A stretch of DNA of 64,000 nucleotides from Cystobacter fuscus DSM 2262 (GCF_000335475.2 NZ_ANAH02000066.1:124001-188000), one strand, 5' to 3'; positions 55,728 to 63,239 are shown, counted from the stretch's first letter. Notes: generated by a model not told the origin, from the sequence alone. Made by a program: numbers and translations.

Positions 55728-57260
55728 CTACTCGTCGTCCTCGTCCTCCTGGGCCTCGGCGGGACGCCCCGCCACGCCGGCGTTCTGCCGCTTCGGGCAC
55801 ACGTACAGGTAAATGGGCCAGGCGAAGGCGTCCGCCCGGTCGTCGCGACCGTGGCCGCCGTCCTGACCGGTGAACTTGGCGAGCTGCTCCTCGAGGCGGT
55901 GGTGTTTGCCCACCATGTGCACCAGGCGCGCCTCGGCCATGGCGGACACCGGGGCCGCGCGCTCGGCCTTGGACTGCATGGCGCGCATGCCCTTCACCTT
56001 CACCTTGCCGTCCACAGAGCGGATGACGTTCTTCACCAGCGAGCCGCCGGTGTTCGTCTCCGCGAAGATGAAGGCCTTCCTCTTCGGCGCCAGGTGCTCC
56101 CAGCGGTGCAGCGCGTCCACGGCCGCCTGGGCCCAGGTAGTGGGCTCGGGGGAGCGAAGCGAGGCGTCCTGCAGCACGTACGTGTGCAAGAGGCCATCCG
56201 CCTCCTCGCGAATCCCCTCCACGACAATCCCGTGCAGGTCGCTGTCCTTCTTCTCCCCGGTGGCCGGGTCGACGCTCACCACCAGCTTGTCGAAGAGCGG
56301 CTTGCCCTCACGCGGGGCGATGGCCTCCACGCTCTCCACGCGCGAGGCATTCCAGTCCACCTTGCCGTAGAGGCACGCGTCCTCGAGGAAGAGCAGCTCG
56401 CCGTGGAACTCCCGGCGGCCGATGGTGGTGTTCTGAAGCCGCCGCGCGTAGGCGATGTACTTCCCGTCCAGGTTGGCTGCGTTGTCGAAGGTGGACGAGC
56501 ACGCGAGCACCAGCCCGTCCCGGTCCGAGAGAATCTCTCGAAAGAGCGGGTTGGGATTGGGCGTGGTGGTGATGATGAGCCGCGCCGGCAGGCCCTGGGC
56601 GCGCATCCGCGACGTCTGGATTCGGGCGACGCGGCGGCACTCCCGATAGACCTCCTCGGGCGACTTCTTCCAGGCGACAATCTCATCCGCCCAGACGAGG
56701 CTGACGTTGTACCCGCGCAGCTTGTCGGGGTTCTGGGCGGGCACATAGAAGGCCTTCGCCCCGTTCGGGAAGTCCAGCGTGCGCTTGCTGCGCCGGTGCA
56801 CCGGGCGGAACCACGGCGGGGCGAGCGAGAGGATGCCGCTCGGGCCCTCCAGCTGCGTCTTGCGGATCTCCGAGTCGGTGGGGCCGACGATGAGGATGCG
56901 GGCCTCGGGGTCCGCCTGGGCCTCCTCGATGACGGCGATGCTGCCGGCGTACGTCTTGCCCGCTCCGCGCCCGCCCAACAGGAACCAGGTGCGCCACACC
57001 CCCGAGGGCGGCGTCTGCACGGGACGTCGCCACAGGGTGGGGTCGTAGTGCCAGGCGAGCACCTCCGCGGGGCTCATGCGCAGGTGCCCGTCGAGGGCGA
57101 AGTCGGCGGTGAGCTTCGCGCCCAGCTCGCGCTGGCGGCGCAACTGGTCGCGGAACTTGAGCCCCGCGCGCTCGGAGAGCGAATGGCGCCCGTGCGTCTC
57201 GGGGCGGATGATGGGCAGGCCCGCGAGCGGGTTGTCCTGCACCGCGACCATGGCGACCAT
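55728..57260 (-). CDS. terL: Terminase large subunit
   Basis: 510 residues. ATPase: Walker A LLGGRGAGKT, Walker B SLVWADEIV and coupling motif around LIITTTPNPNP. The nuclease domain begins near LVVSVDPATGEKKDSDLHG, with AETNTGG and the late DDRADAFAWP acidic residues. Its ATG overlaps a TGA (TGATG) that is created twice by a 104-bp tandem duplication, so translation may be coupled through a 34-codon mini-ORF. Confidence 0.94.
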   Translation of the reverse strand: MVAMVAVQDNPLAGLPIIRPETHGRHSLSERAGLKFRDQLRRQRELGAKLTADFALDGHLRMSPAEVLAWHYDPTLWRRPVQTPPSGVWRTWFLLGGRGAGKTYAGSIAVIEEAQADPEARILIVGPTDSEIRKTQLEGPSGILSLAPPWFRPVHRRSKRTLDFPNGAKAFYVPAQNPDKLRGYNVSLVWADEIVAWKKSPEEVYRECRRVARIQTSRMRAQGLPARLIITTTPNPNPLFREILSDRDGLVLACSSTFDNAANLDGKYIAYARRLQNTTIGRREFHGELLFLEDACLYGKVDWNASRVESVEAIAPREGKPLFDKLVVSVDPATGEKKDSDLHGIVVEGIREEADGLLHTYVLQDASLRSPEPTTWAQAAVDALHRWEHLAPKRKAFIFAETNTGGSLVKNVIRSVDGKVKVKGMRAMQSKAERAAPVSAMAEARLVHMVGKHHRLEEQLAKFTGQDGGHGRDDRADAFAWPIYLYVCPKRQNAGVAGRPAEAQEDEDDE

Positions 57261-57418
57261 CAGCCAGCCTCCGCGGGCGCGGCCTCACCAGATTCGGGTG
57301 GTGCCTCCTCGGATATGGGCAGGCCCGCGAGCGGGTTGTCCTGCACCGCGACCATGGCGACCATCAGCCAGCCTCCGCGGGCGCGGCCTCACCAGATTCG
57401 GGTGGTGCCTCCTCGGAT
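57211..57418. repeat. Perfect 104-bp tandem duplication at the terS/terL junction
   Basis: 57211-57314 and 57315-57418 are identical. The unit contains the end of terS, its TGA and the first codons of terL. Because each unit has both stop and start, terS and terL are both intact. Confidence 0.95.
57260..57364 (-). CDS. 34-codon mini-ORF made by the duplication
   Basis: Starts at ATG 57364 in the terS stop (TGATG), begins with the terL start (MVAMVAVQDNPLAGLP) and ends with the terS tail (ISEEAPPESGEAAPAEAG), with TGA at 57262-57260 overlapping the terL ATG. Probably non-functional, but it could carry coupled ribosomes to terL. Confidence 0.4.
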   Translation of the reverse strand: MVAMVAVQDNPLAGLPISEEAPPESGEAAPAEAG

Positions 57419-57999
57419 GGTGTCGCGTCTCGCTTGTCGTCCTCCTCGAGGAAGCGCAGCAGCTTCTCGCGCACGCTCTTGGCGGCGGCCTCGGGGGACA
57501 CGAGCTCGAAGGCGGGCCCGAGCGCGCCGCCCTGGACCTGGGCGGCCGGCTCGCGCGGCACGGTGAATTGCTTCGGCGCCGTCACCTGCATCAGCCAGGT
57601 GATGAAGCGGGGGTTGGCGTGCCGATCCACCACCGTCCGCTCGCCCAACTCGATGAGGAAGCCGAAGCGGTGCGCCCAGGCCTGCTCGCACGCGAAGAGC
57701 AGCTCGGTGTAGAGACTGCTCTTGCGCCGCGCCACGGCGTCGCGGCCCTTGGTGAGCCACTTGCCCAGGCAGTCCTCGGTGGTGCCCGCCTTCGCCGCGG
57801 CGATGCGTTGGACGCCCGTACGGGCGAGCGACTCGGCGATGATGGGGATCATCGCCTTGGTGAGCGTGGTGCGCGGGCCGCGAGTCCCGGCGCGCAGCTG
57901 GAAGCCCGCGAGCGGGTCGGGCAGCTCGGACGCATCCTCCCCAGGCCCGTCCGAGGGCGCGCCCAGCAGCTCCGGCGGCATTCCCTTGGGCCTGGCCAT
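57364..57999 (-). CDS. terS: Terminase small subunit-like protein
   Basis: 211 residues. TTLTKAMIPIIAESLARTGV and QRIAAAKAGTTEDCLGKWLTKG form a helix-turn-helix-like DNA-recognition part, followed by LFACEQAWAHRFGFLIELGE and a C-terminal acidic tail. Gene order directly before terL supports the call. It is the first late gene. The ATG follows a start-associated element that also contains GGAGG. Confidence 0.8.
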   Translation of the reverse strand: MARPKGMPPELLGAPSDGPGEDASELPDPLAGFQLRAGTRGPRTTLTKAMIPIIAESLARTGVQRIAAAKAGTTEDCLGKWLTKGRDAVARRKSSLYTELLFACEQAWAHRFGFLIELGERTVVDRHANPRFITWLMQVTAPKQFTVPREPAAQVQGGALGPAFELVSPEAAAKSVREKLLRFLEEDDKRDATPSEEAPPESGEAAPAEAG

Positions 58000-58016
58000 G
58001 CCCTCCGAGAAGGGGC
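58000..58016 (-). promoter_or_regulatory. Start-associated element, terS gene
   Basis: GCCCCTTCT then CGGAGGGC before ATG, spacer 8, GCCC/GGGC can pair (4 bp). Confidence 0.6.
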
Positions 58017-58048
58017 GGGGTCTCTTGGAGTCAGTTGTGGCGGAGTGC

Positions 58049-58106
58049 CCTAGCGCCTTCCCTCCCAGAGGCAGGGAAGGCAGACAAGAGATACCACCGC
58101 GCTAGG
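58049..58106. promoter_or_regulatory. Nested inverted repeats upstream of terS (candidate cos/pac or late control)
   Basis: CCTAGCGC (58049-58056) pairs with GCGCTAGG (58099-58106). Inside, GCCTTCCCT (58055-58063) pairs perfectly with AGGGAAGGC (58073-58081) around a 9-base loop. The terS-proximal position is typical of packaging sites or a terminator of upstream transcription. Confidence 0.4.
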
Positions 58107-58161
58107 CACGCAATGGCATGCGCGGGCAAAGCCCAGGGAGTCCCGTAGTCAGGGATCTCAT

Positions 58162-58206
58162 ATTGCACCCTCCAGAGGGCGCAATAGGCTTGGACTGGCT
58201 TGGACT
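58162..58206. promoter_or_regulatory. Imperfect palindrome and tandem decamers upstream of the late operon
   Basis: ATTGCACCCT (58162-58171) and AGGGCGCAAT (58176-58185) pair with one mismatch around CCAG. Two perfect tandem copies of GGCTTGGACT follow at 58187-58196 and 58197-58206. They could be binding sites for a regulator or small terminase. Confidence 0.4.
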
Positions 58207-58237
58207 ATCGTGCTCCAAGGTGTGACACGAATGCTCG

Positions 58238-58594
58238 CTACAGCCGCTTCCCATATCTGTAGAGCTGGTTGTTCTTGGTCGCGACGAACCAGTTCGACGT
58301 CAGAAAGTCGACCTCGAACGTATCGGTCAATCCGCTCGTGGTGACAATGGTGACCTTCAACTTGTTCTGGTCAGGGTATGAAACCCACGCACCAACCCAG
58401 TACCCCTGAGCGCGAACCGAGCCGTCTGCCTGAAAGACCCACGGAGTTGGATGTGGCGCGTCTTTCGTCATCGCTGCGTCGCCCAACGCACCGACACTCC
58501 ATGAGGTATTGTTGATCAGGGTGTGATCGACCGCATATGCGTTGGATGCCATGCACACCAACGCCAGCGCCAATGCAAAAACGATGTTTCTCAT
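58238..58594 (-). CDS. Secreted small protein, lower-GC cargo gene
   Basis: 118 residues with a signal peptide (MRNIVFALALALVCMASNAYA). The mature part is beta-rich and Trp/Tyr-rich (WSVGALGDAAMTKDAPHPTP; DGSVRAQGYWVGAWVSY; LYRYGKRL). No family recognised; a small lipocalin-like barrel is conceivable. GGAG seven bases before ATG. Base composition differs from the late genes, so it looks horizontally acquired. Confidence 0.7.
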   Translation of the reverse strand: MRNIVFALALALVCMASNAYAVDHTLINNTSWSVGALGDAAMTKDAPHPTPWVFQADGSVRAQGYWVGAWVSYPDQNKLKVTIVTTSGLTDTFEVDFLTSNWFVATKNNQLYRYGKRL

Positions 58595-58961
58595 TTTGAT
58601 GCTCCGATTGGAGCGCCACAGGGCTGTGACCAAAGCTATGCGCTCCTCGTCCACATTAACAACTGCATTCGCGGGAACCTCCTCGTGATCATGGAACTGC
58701 TGGGTATTACTCGGCGGGTGACCGCCCGATGCCGGACGATCGACAGTAGGCGGTCGCTCAATGCTAGGCGATAGACAGTGCAGGCCAACTGAACGATGAG
58801 CCGCCGTGTCCGTGTGCCGCGAGTTGTTGGGTGGCTCGCCATAGGTGAATTCTGGGCGTCCATCCTTGGGCGTCAGGGCTGGGCGAGAAGCGAGCTCGTC
58901 TCGTACTCCTCCGCCGAAAAGAAGAGTTCGCCACTGAAGTCGCGTCCCCTGCTCCGGGGAA
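58595..58961. other. Intergenic region, no supported gene
   Basis: About 370 bases. GACCGCC (58720-58726) and GGCGGTC (58749-58755) form a small inverted repeat. Otherwise I see nothing that I can interpret. Confidence 0.5.
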
Positions 58962-59507
58962 TCAGGGCTGAGGCGGGGTGAGCTCGCGCACCTGCGCGCT
59001 CAGGCACTTCGCCATGTCCTGCACCAGCGCGGCCACGGCCCTGGACGCGTCCGAGTCGCTGGTGCTCAGGAGGGTCGACGCCTCGGCCAGGGCGCGCGCC
59101 CCGTGGCACAGGTCGGACATGGAGACGGGCGCCGTGGTGAGCTGGTTGACCAAGCCCTCCAGCCGCTCCAGCTCCGGCTTCAGATCGGACACATCCACCT
59201 TCAGCTCGGGCACATGCACGGTGATGGTCCCCTTGGAGGGCTCCTTCGGGGGTGGGCACAGCTCACGCACGACGGCGAGCCACCCGGCACGGACGAGCGG
59301 CCGGCACACGTCGAAGTCGGGCAGCTCGGCGCCGGTGATCGCCGAGTGCCCGCCGGTGGGCCGCCCGTGGGCGACATACCCGCGGGCCGCGTCGGCGAGT
59401 TCCCCGGGAGAAGCCCCCAGGAGCATGTCGTCCGCCGCCTGCAGCAACTCGAGCGGAGGGGTGTAGCCAGTGGAGGGAGGAGGGGTACTGCTGGGCAGGA
59501 CGGACAT
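58962..59507 (-). CDS. Hypothetical prophage protein
   Basis: 181 residues from ATG at 59507 (CCCCGGAGCGCACT upstream). Pro/Ser-rich start, then a helical body (LELLQAADDMLLGASPGELADA; LKPELERLEGLVNQLTTAPV; SRAVAALVQDMAKCLSAQVR). No family recognised. Confidence 0.6.
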   Translation of the reverse strand: MSVLPSSTPPPSTGYTPPLELLQAADDMLLGASPGELADAARGYVAHGRPTGGHSAITGAELPDFDVCRPLVRAGWLAVVRELCPPPKEPSKGTITVHVPELKVDVSDLKPELERLEGLVNQLTTAPVSMSDLCHGARALAEASTLLSTSDSDASRAVAALVQDMAKCLSAQVRELTPPQP

Positions 59508-59965
59508 AGTGCGCTCCGGGGTGGACTGCGAGGTGACACCCCCGAGAAGGGGCGTGGAGTGCGCCGTTTTGCTCCTTTCTGCACCCCCTCCCGCCAAGGC
59601 CCCGGGAGTGATTCCGGGCGGTTAGAGGCCGGGGTAGGGCCCTCCACCTCGATTTTTCGGGGGGTCGTCTGACAGTTTCCGTCCAAAGCTTCGGTGGGGG
59701 AGCGTGGGGTAGCCGCGAGCGCGAGATTGCACCGCGCCAAGCAATCGTCCGCCGGGCCGCGCTCGCGGTTTTTGGGGGTGGGGTGGTTCACTGACCTACA
59801 TGCCAGATCGGTCCGCTGACTCAATCGGGGCCACGTACCGGTCGTCTGCGCCTTCCCTGTCTGTGCTGCTCGTCTCCTCGATGAGCGCCCCCGTTGCTCA
59901 CTGTTCAACCCTGGGCGTTTGAACCGCCAGAATGAGGACATGTCCTAGGATGCGCGCAGCATCTG
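59508..59965. other. Non-coding region with structured elements
   Basis: About 460 bases without a convincing gene. It holds an orphan CCCCTTCT motif (59552-59545) with no start codon after 8 bases, a two-stem structure with a T run (59713-59773), GTTCAA/TTGAAC arms (59903-59908, 59919-59924), and a 12-bp perfect palindrome AGGACATGTCCT (59935-59946). Confidence 0.5.
59713..59773 (+). terminator. Two-stem structure ending in TTTTT (terminator or small RNA end)
   Basis: Outer stem CCGCGAGCGCG (59713-59723) with CGCGCTCGCGG (59758-59768), perfect 11 bp, followed by TTTTT (59769-59773). Inside, GATTGC (59725-59730) pairs with GCAATC (59741-59746). No plus-strand gene ends directly before it. 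Confidence 0.5.
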
Positions 59966-60778
59966 GTGTCCCCGCAGTTGGTCCACCCGACTGCCATGCA
60001 TCTAGCAGGGAGAGAGGACCGGCAATTCCGCGACATGACTGCGAGGAAGACGAGACGAGCCAAGCTTTGTGTGTTCTGCCTCACCCGACTGGCCCATGAA
60101 GTCGAACACGTACTGCCGAAGAGCTGGTATCCCGCGACCACTCCTCAGACCGTGCAGCGCGTAACCGTGCCCGCCTGTGGCATCTGTAACGATGAGTTCG
60201 AAAAGGCGGAGCGGGCGTTCGCACATCCATTGCTGATGGCGCTCAATCCTGACGTCCCACATGCAAAGAGCCTCATCGAAAAACATCAAAGCTCCTGGCA
60301 ATCACGTCACGCCCCCACAGAAGAGGAGGCGAGGCGCCGCGATGATCGCCTGAGACGGATTGCCAAGGATGTTCGTTATGTCCTTACTCCAGAAGACGGC
60401 CGCGCTTATCCGCGGCTCGCCGGGCGGACCCCTGGCGGACTGCATGTGACCGTCTCGCCTGCGTTTCAGATTGAAGCCCCCGTGCGGCAATTGATCGCTG
60501 CGAAATTTGTACGCGGCTTCCATTACAAGGAGCACAAGTCGACACTGCCATTAGATGCAAGGATTGCGTTCTTCTGGTTTGATCAGTTTGAAGAACAGGT
60601 GGCCGCTGACGTTCGTGATGTTCTCATGGCGGTCCCGTATAATGAGCGCCTTGCGCCGGCGTTGCGCTACCGAGCTTGGCGCGAAGAGGAATACGCCCTC
60701 TGGGAGTTCGTGTTGTGGGAGCATTTTCCCTTTGGCGCCCTGGTGCTGATGCCTGCTAGCGACGCAACGAAGGGCTAA
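59966..60778 (+). CDS. HNH-type endonuclease-like protein, lower-GC
   Basis: 270 residues from GTG at 59966; ATG at 59996 or 60035 are alternative starts and none has a good ribosome-binding site. LCVFCLTRLAHEVEHVLPKSW and VPACGICNDEFEKAERAF form an HNH nuclease zinc cluster (two Cys pairs around the EHVLPKSW metal finger). The rest is helical and unrecognised. Phage HNH proteins take part in packaging or are homing nucleases; its low GC marks it as acquired cargo. Confidence 0.75.
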   Translation: MSPQLVHPTAMHLAGREDRQFRDMTARKTRRAKLCVFCLTRLAHEVEHVLPKSWYPATTPQTVQRVTVPACGICNDEFEKAERAFAHPLLMALNPDVPHAKSLIEKHQSSWQSRHAPTEEEARRRDDRLRRIAKDVRYVLTPEDGRAYPRLAGRTPGGLHVTVSPAFQIEAPVRQLIAAKFVRGFHYKEHKSTLPLDARIAFFWFDQFEEQVAADVRDVLMAVPYNERLAPALRYRAWREEEYALWEFVLWEHFPFGALVLMPASDATKG

Positions 60779-60784
60779 TACGGC

Positions 60785-60801
60785 GCCCCTTCTCGGCTGG
60801 C
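60785..60801 (+). promoter_or_regulatory. Start-associated element, plus-strand membrane protein gene
   Basis: GCCCCTTCT then CGGCTGGC before ATG 60802, spacer 8. This is the only perfect copy on the plus strand, and it again points at a start codon. Confidence 0.6.
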
Positions 60802-61122
60802 ATGAGTACGCCCCCACTCCCCACCTCCGCCGAGTCGCGCCCATCGCCGTGGTTCACCATGACCGTGCCCATCGTGGTCTCCCTGCTCGGGCTCGCTGTG
60901 CAGTGGGGCACGCTGGGCGCGGACGTGCGTCACCTCGAGCGCCGCTGCACCACCGCTGAGGCTGAACTCACGCGCATCTCCTCCGCCCAGTCCAGCGCCG
61001 CCACCCAGGCCGCGCGGATTGAGGCCCGCTTCGACGGCATGGAGCGCGAGCTGTCCCGGCTTGCTCGCGCCGTCGAGCGTCTCACGGATGCACCGGCCGC
61101 CTCCGCCCGCTCGGTGCCCTGA
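60802..61122 (+). CDS. Membrane-anchored coiled-coil protein, possible inner-membrane spanin or lysis accessory
   Basis: 106 residues. One membrane segment (FTMTVPIVVSLLGLAVQWG) followed by a coiled coil (RHLERRCTTAEAELTRISSA; GMERELSRLARAVERLTD). This layout resembles i-spanin-like phage lysis proteins. It starts a two-gene plus-strand unit with a holin-like gene. Confidence 0.55.
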   Translation: MSTPPLPTSAESRPSPWFTMTVPIVVSLLGLAVQWGTLGADVRHLERRCTTAEAELTRISSAQSSAATQAARIEARFDGMERELSRLARAVERLTDAPAASARSVP

Positions 61123-61178
61123 GGCGCCCCTTCCTTCCTCCTGGGTTGGCATTTCGCCCGCCCTGCCCAGGAGTCCCC

Positions 61179-61739
61179 ATGCGTCGTCCCTCCCTGTCGT
61201 CCCTCGCCGTCCTCTCGCTGCTGTCCCTCTCCTCGCCCGCGCTCGCCCAGGCCCCCGCAGCGGACTCCACCCACGCGGGCGAGCTCACCGCCCACATGTT
61301 CGGTCAGGCCGTGTCCCAGGCTCGGGCGAACCCGCCCGCCCCCGTGGCCGCGCCCGCCGTGCAGGCCCCGCCCGAGTCCCCGCCCCCCACCGAGGTGGGC
61401 CTGGGGGAGGTGGTGAAGCTGGTGGTGCAGGCCCTCACCTCGCGCAACTGGGGCCTGCTCGCGTGCGCCCTGGTGCTCGGCGCCGTCTACGTGGTGCGCC
61501 GCTTCCTCTCCCCCCGGGTGCCGTGGCTCTCCTCGGACGTGGCCGGCGTGCTGCTGAGCATGGCCACCGCCGTGTCCCTCGCGCTGGTGGCGGCGCTCCA
61601 GGCGGGCACGCCCATCTCCCTCTCGCTGGTGCTCGGCGCGCTGCTCACCGCCGCCGGCGCCTCGGGGCTCTTCAGTTGGGGGAAGAAGCTCACCGCCGCG
61701 GCGAAGGGGAGGGTGGCGGTGAAGGCCGCCATCCACTGA
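61179..61739 (+). CDS. Holin-like membrane protein
   Basis: 186 residues. A signal-like N terminus (SLSSLAVLSLLSLSSPALAQA), a Pro-rich linker and two or three membrane segments (LLACALVLGAVYVV; SSDVAGVLLSMATAVSLAL; SLVLGALLTAAGASGLF) with a basic C terminus. Layout suggests a holin or a related lysis protein. ATG has AGGAG upstream. A perfect hairpin follows at 61762-61798. Confidence 0.5.
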   Translation: MRRPSLSSLAVLSLLSLSSPALAQAPAADSTHAGELTAHMFGQAVSQARANPPAPVAAPAVQAPPESPPPTEVGLGEVVKLVVQALTSRNWGLLACALVLGAVYVVRRFLSPRVPWLSSDVAGVLLSMATAVSLALVAALQAGTPISLSLVLGALLTAAGASGLFSWGKKLTAAAKGRVAVKAAIH

Positions 61740-61761
61740 CGCGGCTGCCGTTATGAAGCAC

Positions 61762-61798
61762 GAAGGGCCCGGCCTCCACCTCGGAGACCGGGCCCTTC
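61762..61798. terminator. Hairpin terminator between convergent genes
   Basis: GAAGGGCCCGG (61762-61772) and CCGGGCCCTTC (61788-61798), a perfect 11-bp stem with a 15-base loop, between the holin-like gene and the convergent gene ending at 61820. Confidence 0.75.
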
Positions 61799-61819
61799 AT
61801 TCACCTCGTGGCGTTGTCG

Positions 61820-62383
61820 CTACGGCAGCGCCCAAACGGGGGCCGAGAAGATGATGGCCGCGCCGATGGCGGCCACTTCGGCGGGCGTGAGCGGCCGTCC
61901 CATGGCGTCGCGGGCGGCGCTCACCCCTTCGTCGACGGCCTTTTCCAAGGCGCTCCGCTCGTCCCGAAGCTTGGAGTCCTCGTCCCGAGCCCACGCCTGG
62001 TACGCCACGAGGCCGGGGTTGCCCTTCGGGCAGCGCTCACCGCCCTGCTTGCTCAGACGGTGGAGGATTTCCCCCACGGCCTCCGGGCTGTGGATGCCGC
62101 CCTTCATCCAGGGCGCCATCGCCTTCACATGGAACTCGGTCAGCTTCTGGCGGAGGCACTCTTCGGACTCGGGCGTCATCGTGCCCTTGCCGTACTTCTT
62201 CCAGATGGCGTGGATGTGGTTGGTGATCCTGTCGTAGAGATTGTGCCACATCCGGCTCCCGTCCCCCTTGTTGATGAAGTCCCGCGTCAACTTCTCCGCG
62301 GGCAGGTCCGCCGCGTACATGACGGTGGGGCCGGAGAGGACGAGGAACGCCGCGGCGCTGAGCCACTTCATGGACTGCCTCAT
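61820..62383 (-). CDS. Secreted hypothetical prophage protein
   Basis: 187 residues with a signal peptide (MKWLSAAAFLVLSGPTVMYAA at residue 5). Mature part (LTRDFINKGDGSRMWHNLYD; GIHSPEAVGEILHRLSKQGG) is unrecognised. AGGAGG precedes ATG 62383. An orphan CCCCTTCT motif lies at 62444-62437, too far upstream to act at this start. It might belong to lysis, but no peptidoglycan hydrolase motif was seen. Confidence 0.65.
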   Translation of the reverse strand: MRQSMKWLSAAAFLVLSGPTVMYAADLPAEKLTRDFINKGDGSRMWHNLYDRITNHIHAIWKKYGKGTMTPESEECLRQKLTEFHVKAMAPWMKGGIHSPEAVGEILHRLSKQGGERCPKGNPGLVAYQAWARDEDSKLRDERSALEKAVDEGVSAARDAMGRPLTPAEVAAIGAAIIFSAPVWALP

Positions 62384-62450
62384 GAGACTGCCTCCTGAGT
62401 TGCCCGGCGCGCTTCATGCGGCCTGGGCAACGACTCAGAAGGGGCGTGCC

Positions 62451-62933
62451 TCACGTCCGGCGGACGCTCCCGCTGCCACCGCAGCCCGCGCACAGGGGCC
62501 GCTCCAGGCCGGAGCCCTCGGGAGGACGTGGCCCCCAGCCGGAACCTCGGCAGGCCTCACAGACGACGTAGGGCGAGGCGGCGAAGTGCCGCGCCAGAAA
62601 GAGGGAGAACTCCAGGGCCTCGCGCAGGACAGCCTCGTCTACGGCGAGCGCGCGCCAGGCGCGGCGGGAGCCCGAGGCCGCCGAGGAGCGGAGAATCCAC
62701 TCCTCGTAGGGGAACCGGAGCCCACCAGGCGCCACCGCCGCCAAGGCCGCCTCGTCCTCCATGAGCCTCGCGTGCACCTGGGCGCACGTCTCCTCGATGG
62801 CGCCCACCCGCGCCCGGTACCGCTCGGCCTCGGAGGGGCTGACGGACTCAAGCGCCTGCAGCAGCTCGGCGAGCGTGGGCACGGGGAGAGGGGAGGAGGA
62901 GGGCAGGGGACAGGGCATGGGGCGGATCTCCAC
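62451..62933 (-). CDS. Hypothetical protein with DnaJ-type zinc cluster
   Basis: 160 residues from GTG at 62933; ATG at 62918 is an alternative. A helical part (TLAELLQALESVSPSEAERY) is followed by VVCEACRGSGWGP and PLCAGCGGSG, the CxxCxGxG pair of DnaJ central domains. It has no J domain. Function unknown. Confidence 0.6.
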   Translation of the reverse strand: MEIRPMPCPLPSSSPLPVPTLAELLQALESVSPSEAERYRARVGAIEETCAQVHARLMEDEAALAAVAPGGLRFPYEEWILRSSAASGSRRAWRALAVDEAVLREALEFSLFLARHFAASPYVVCEACRGSGWGPRPPEGSGLERPLCAGCGGSGSVRRT

Positions 62934-63021
62934 GTGGAGGTGGGTGGGCGAAAAGACACGGGCCCCGTACGGAGGGGGGAAGTCCGCCCGGGGCCCGCGG
63001 AGGCCGGAACCGCTCGGGGCC

Positions 63022-63222
63022 TCAGTCGTGGGTGAGTCCGGTGCAGGGGTTGAGGCGGCGCCCGTGCACGGGGCACTTCCACCCCCGTGCCTCGCAGGTG
63101 CAGCGCTCCTCCACGGCCTTCTCGCAGCAGCGCGGAGGCAGGCCGGTGGGCACCTTCGGCTCCTCCTCGGACTCGGGCAGCCCCATGAGGCGACGGTGAC
63201 GGGCGGTGAAGAAGTGCTTCAT
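63022..63222 (-). CDS. Small Cys-rich prophage protein
   Basis: 66 residues with many Cys (RCCEKAVEERCTCEARGWKC, then PVHGRRLNPCTGL). Its ATG has an intact start-associated element and no ribosome-binding site, which supports it as a real gene. Confidence 0.6.
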   Translation of the reverse strand: MKHFFTARHRRLMGLPESEEEPKVPTGLPPRCCEKAVEERCTCEARGWKCPVHGRRLNPCTGLTHD

Positions 63223-63239
63223 GCCCGCGGAGAAGGGGC
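63223..63239 (-). promoter_or_regulatory. Start-associated element, small Cys-rich gene
   Basis: GCCCCTTCT then CCGCGGGC before ATG, spacer 8, GCCC/GGGC can pair (4 bp). This is the outermost copy on the right. Confidence 0.6.

Noticed and set aside
58796-58981. 61-codon plus-strand open frame
   Set aside because: No ribosome-binding site, no conserved pattern and overlaps the end of a minus-strand gene; not reported as a gene.
59545-59552. Start-associated element at 59552-59545 as a translation start
   Set aside because: The octamer is perfect but no start codon follows at 8 bases, and the gene here more likely starts at 59507.
61127-61134. CCCCTTCC near the holin-like gene as another element
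   Set aside because: One mismatch, and the ATG is 44 bases away with its own AGGAG site.
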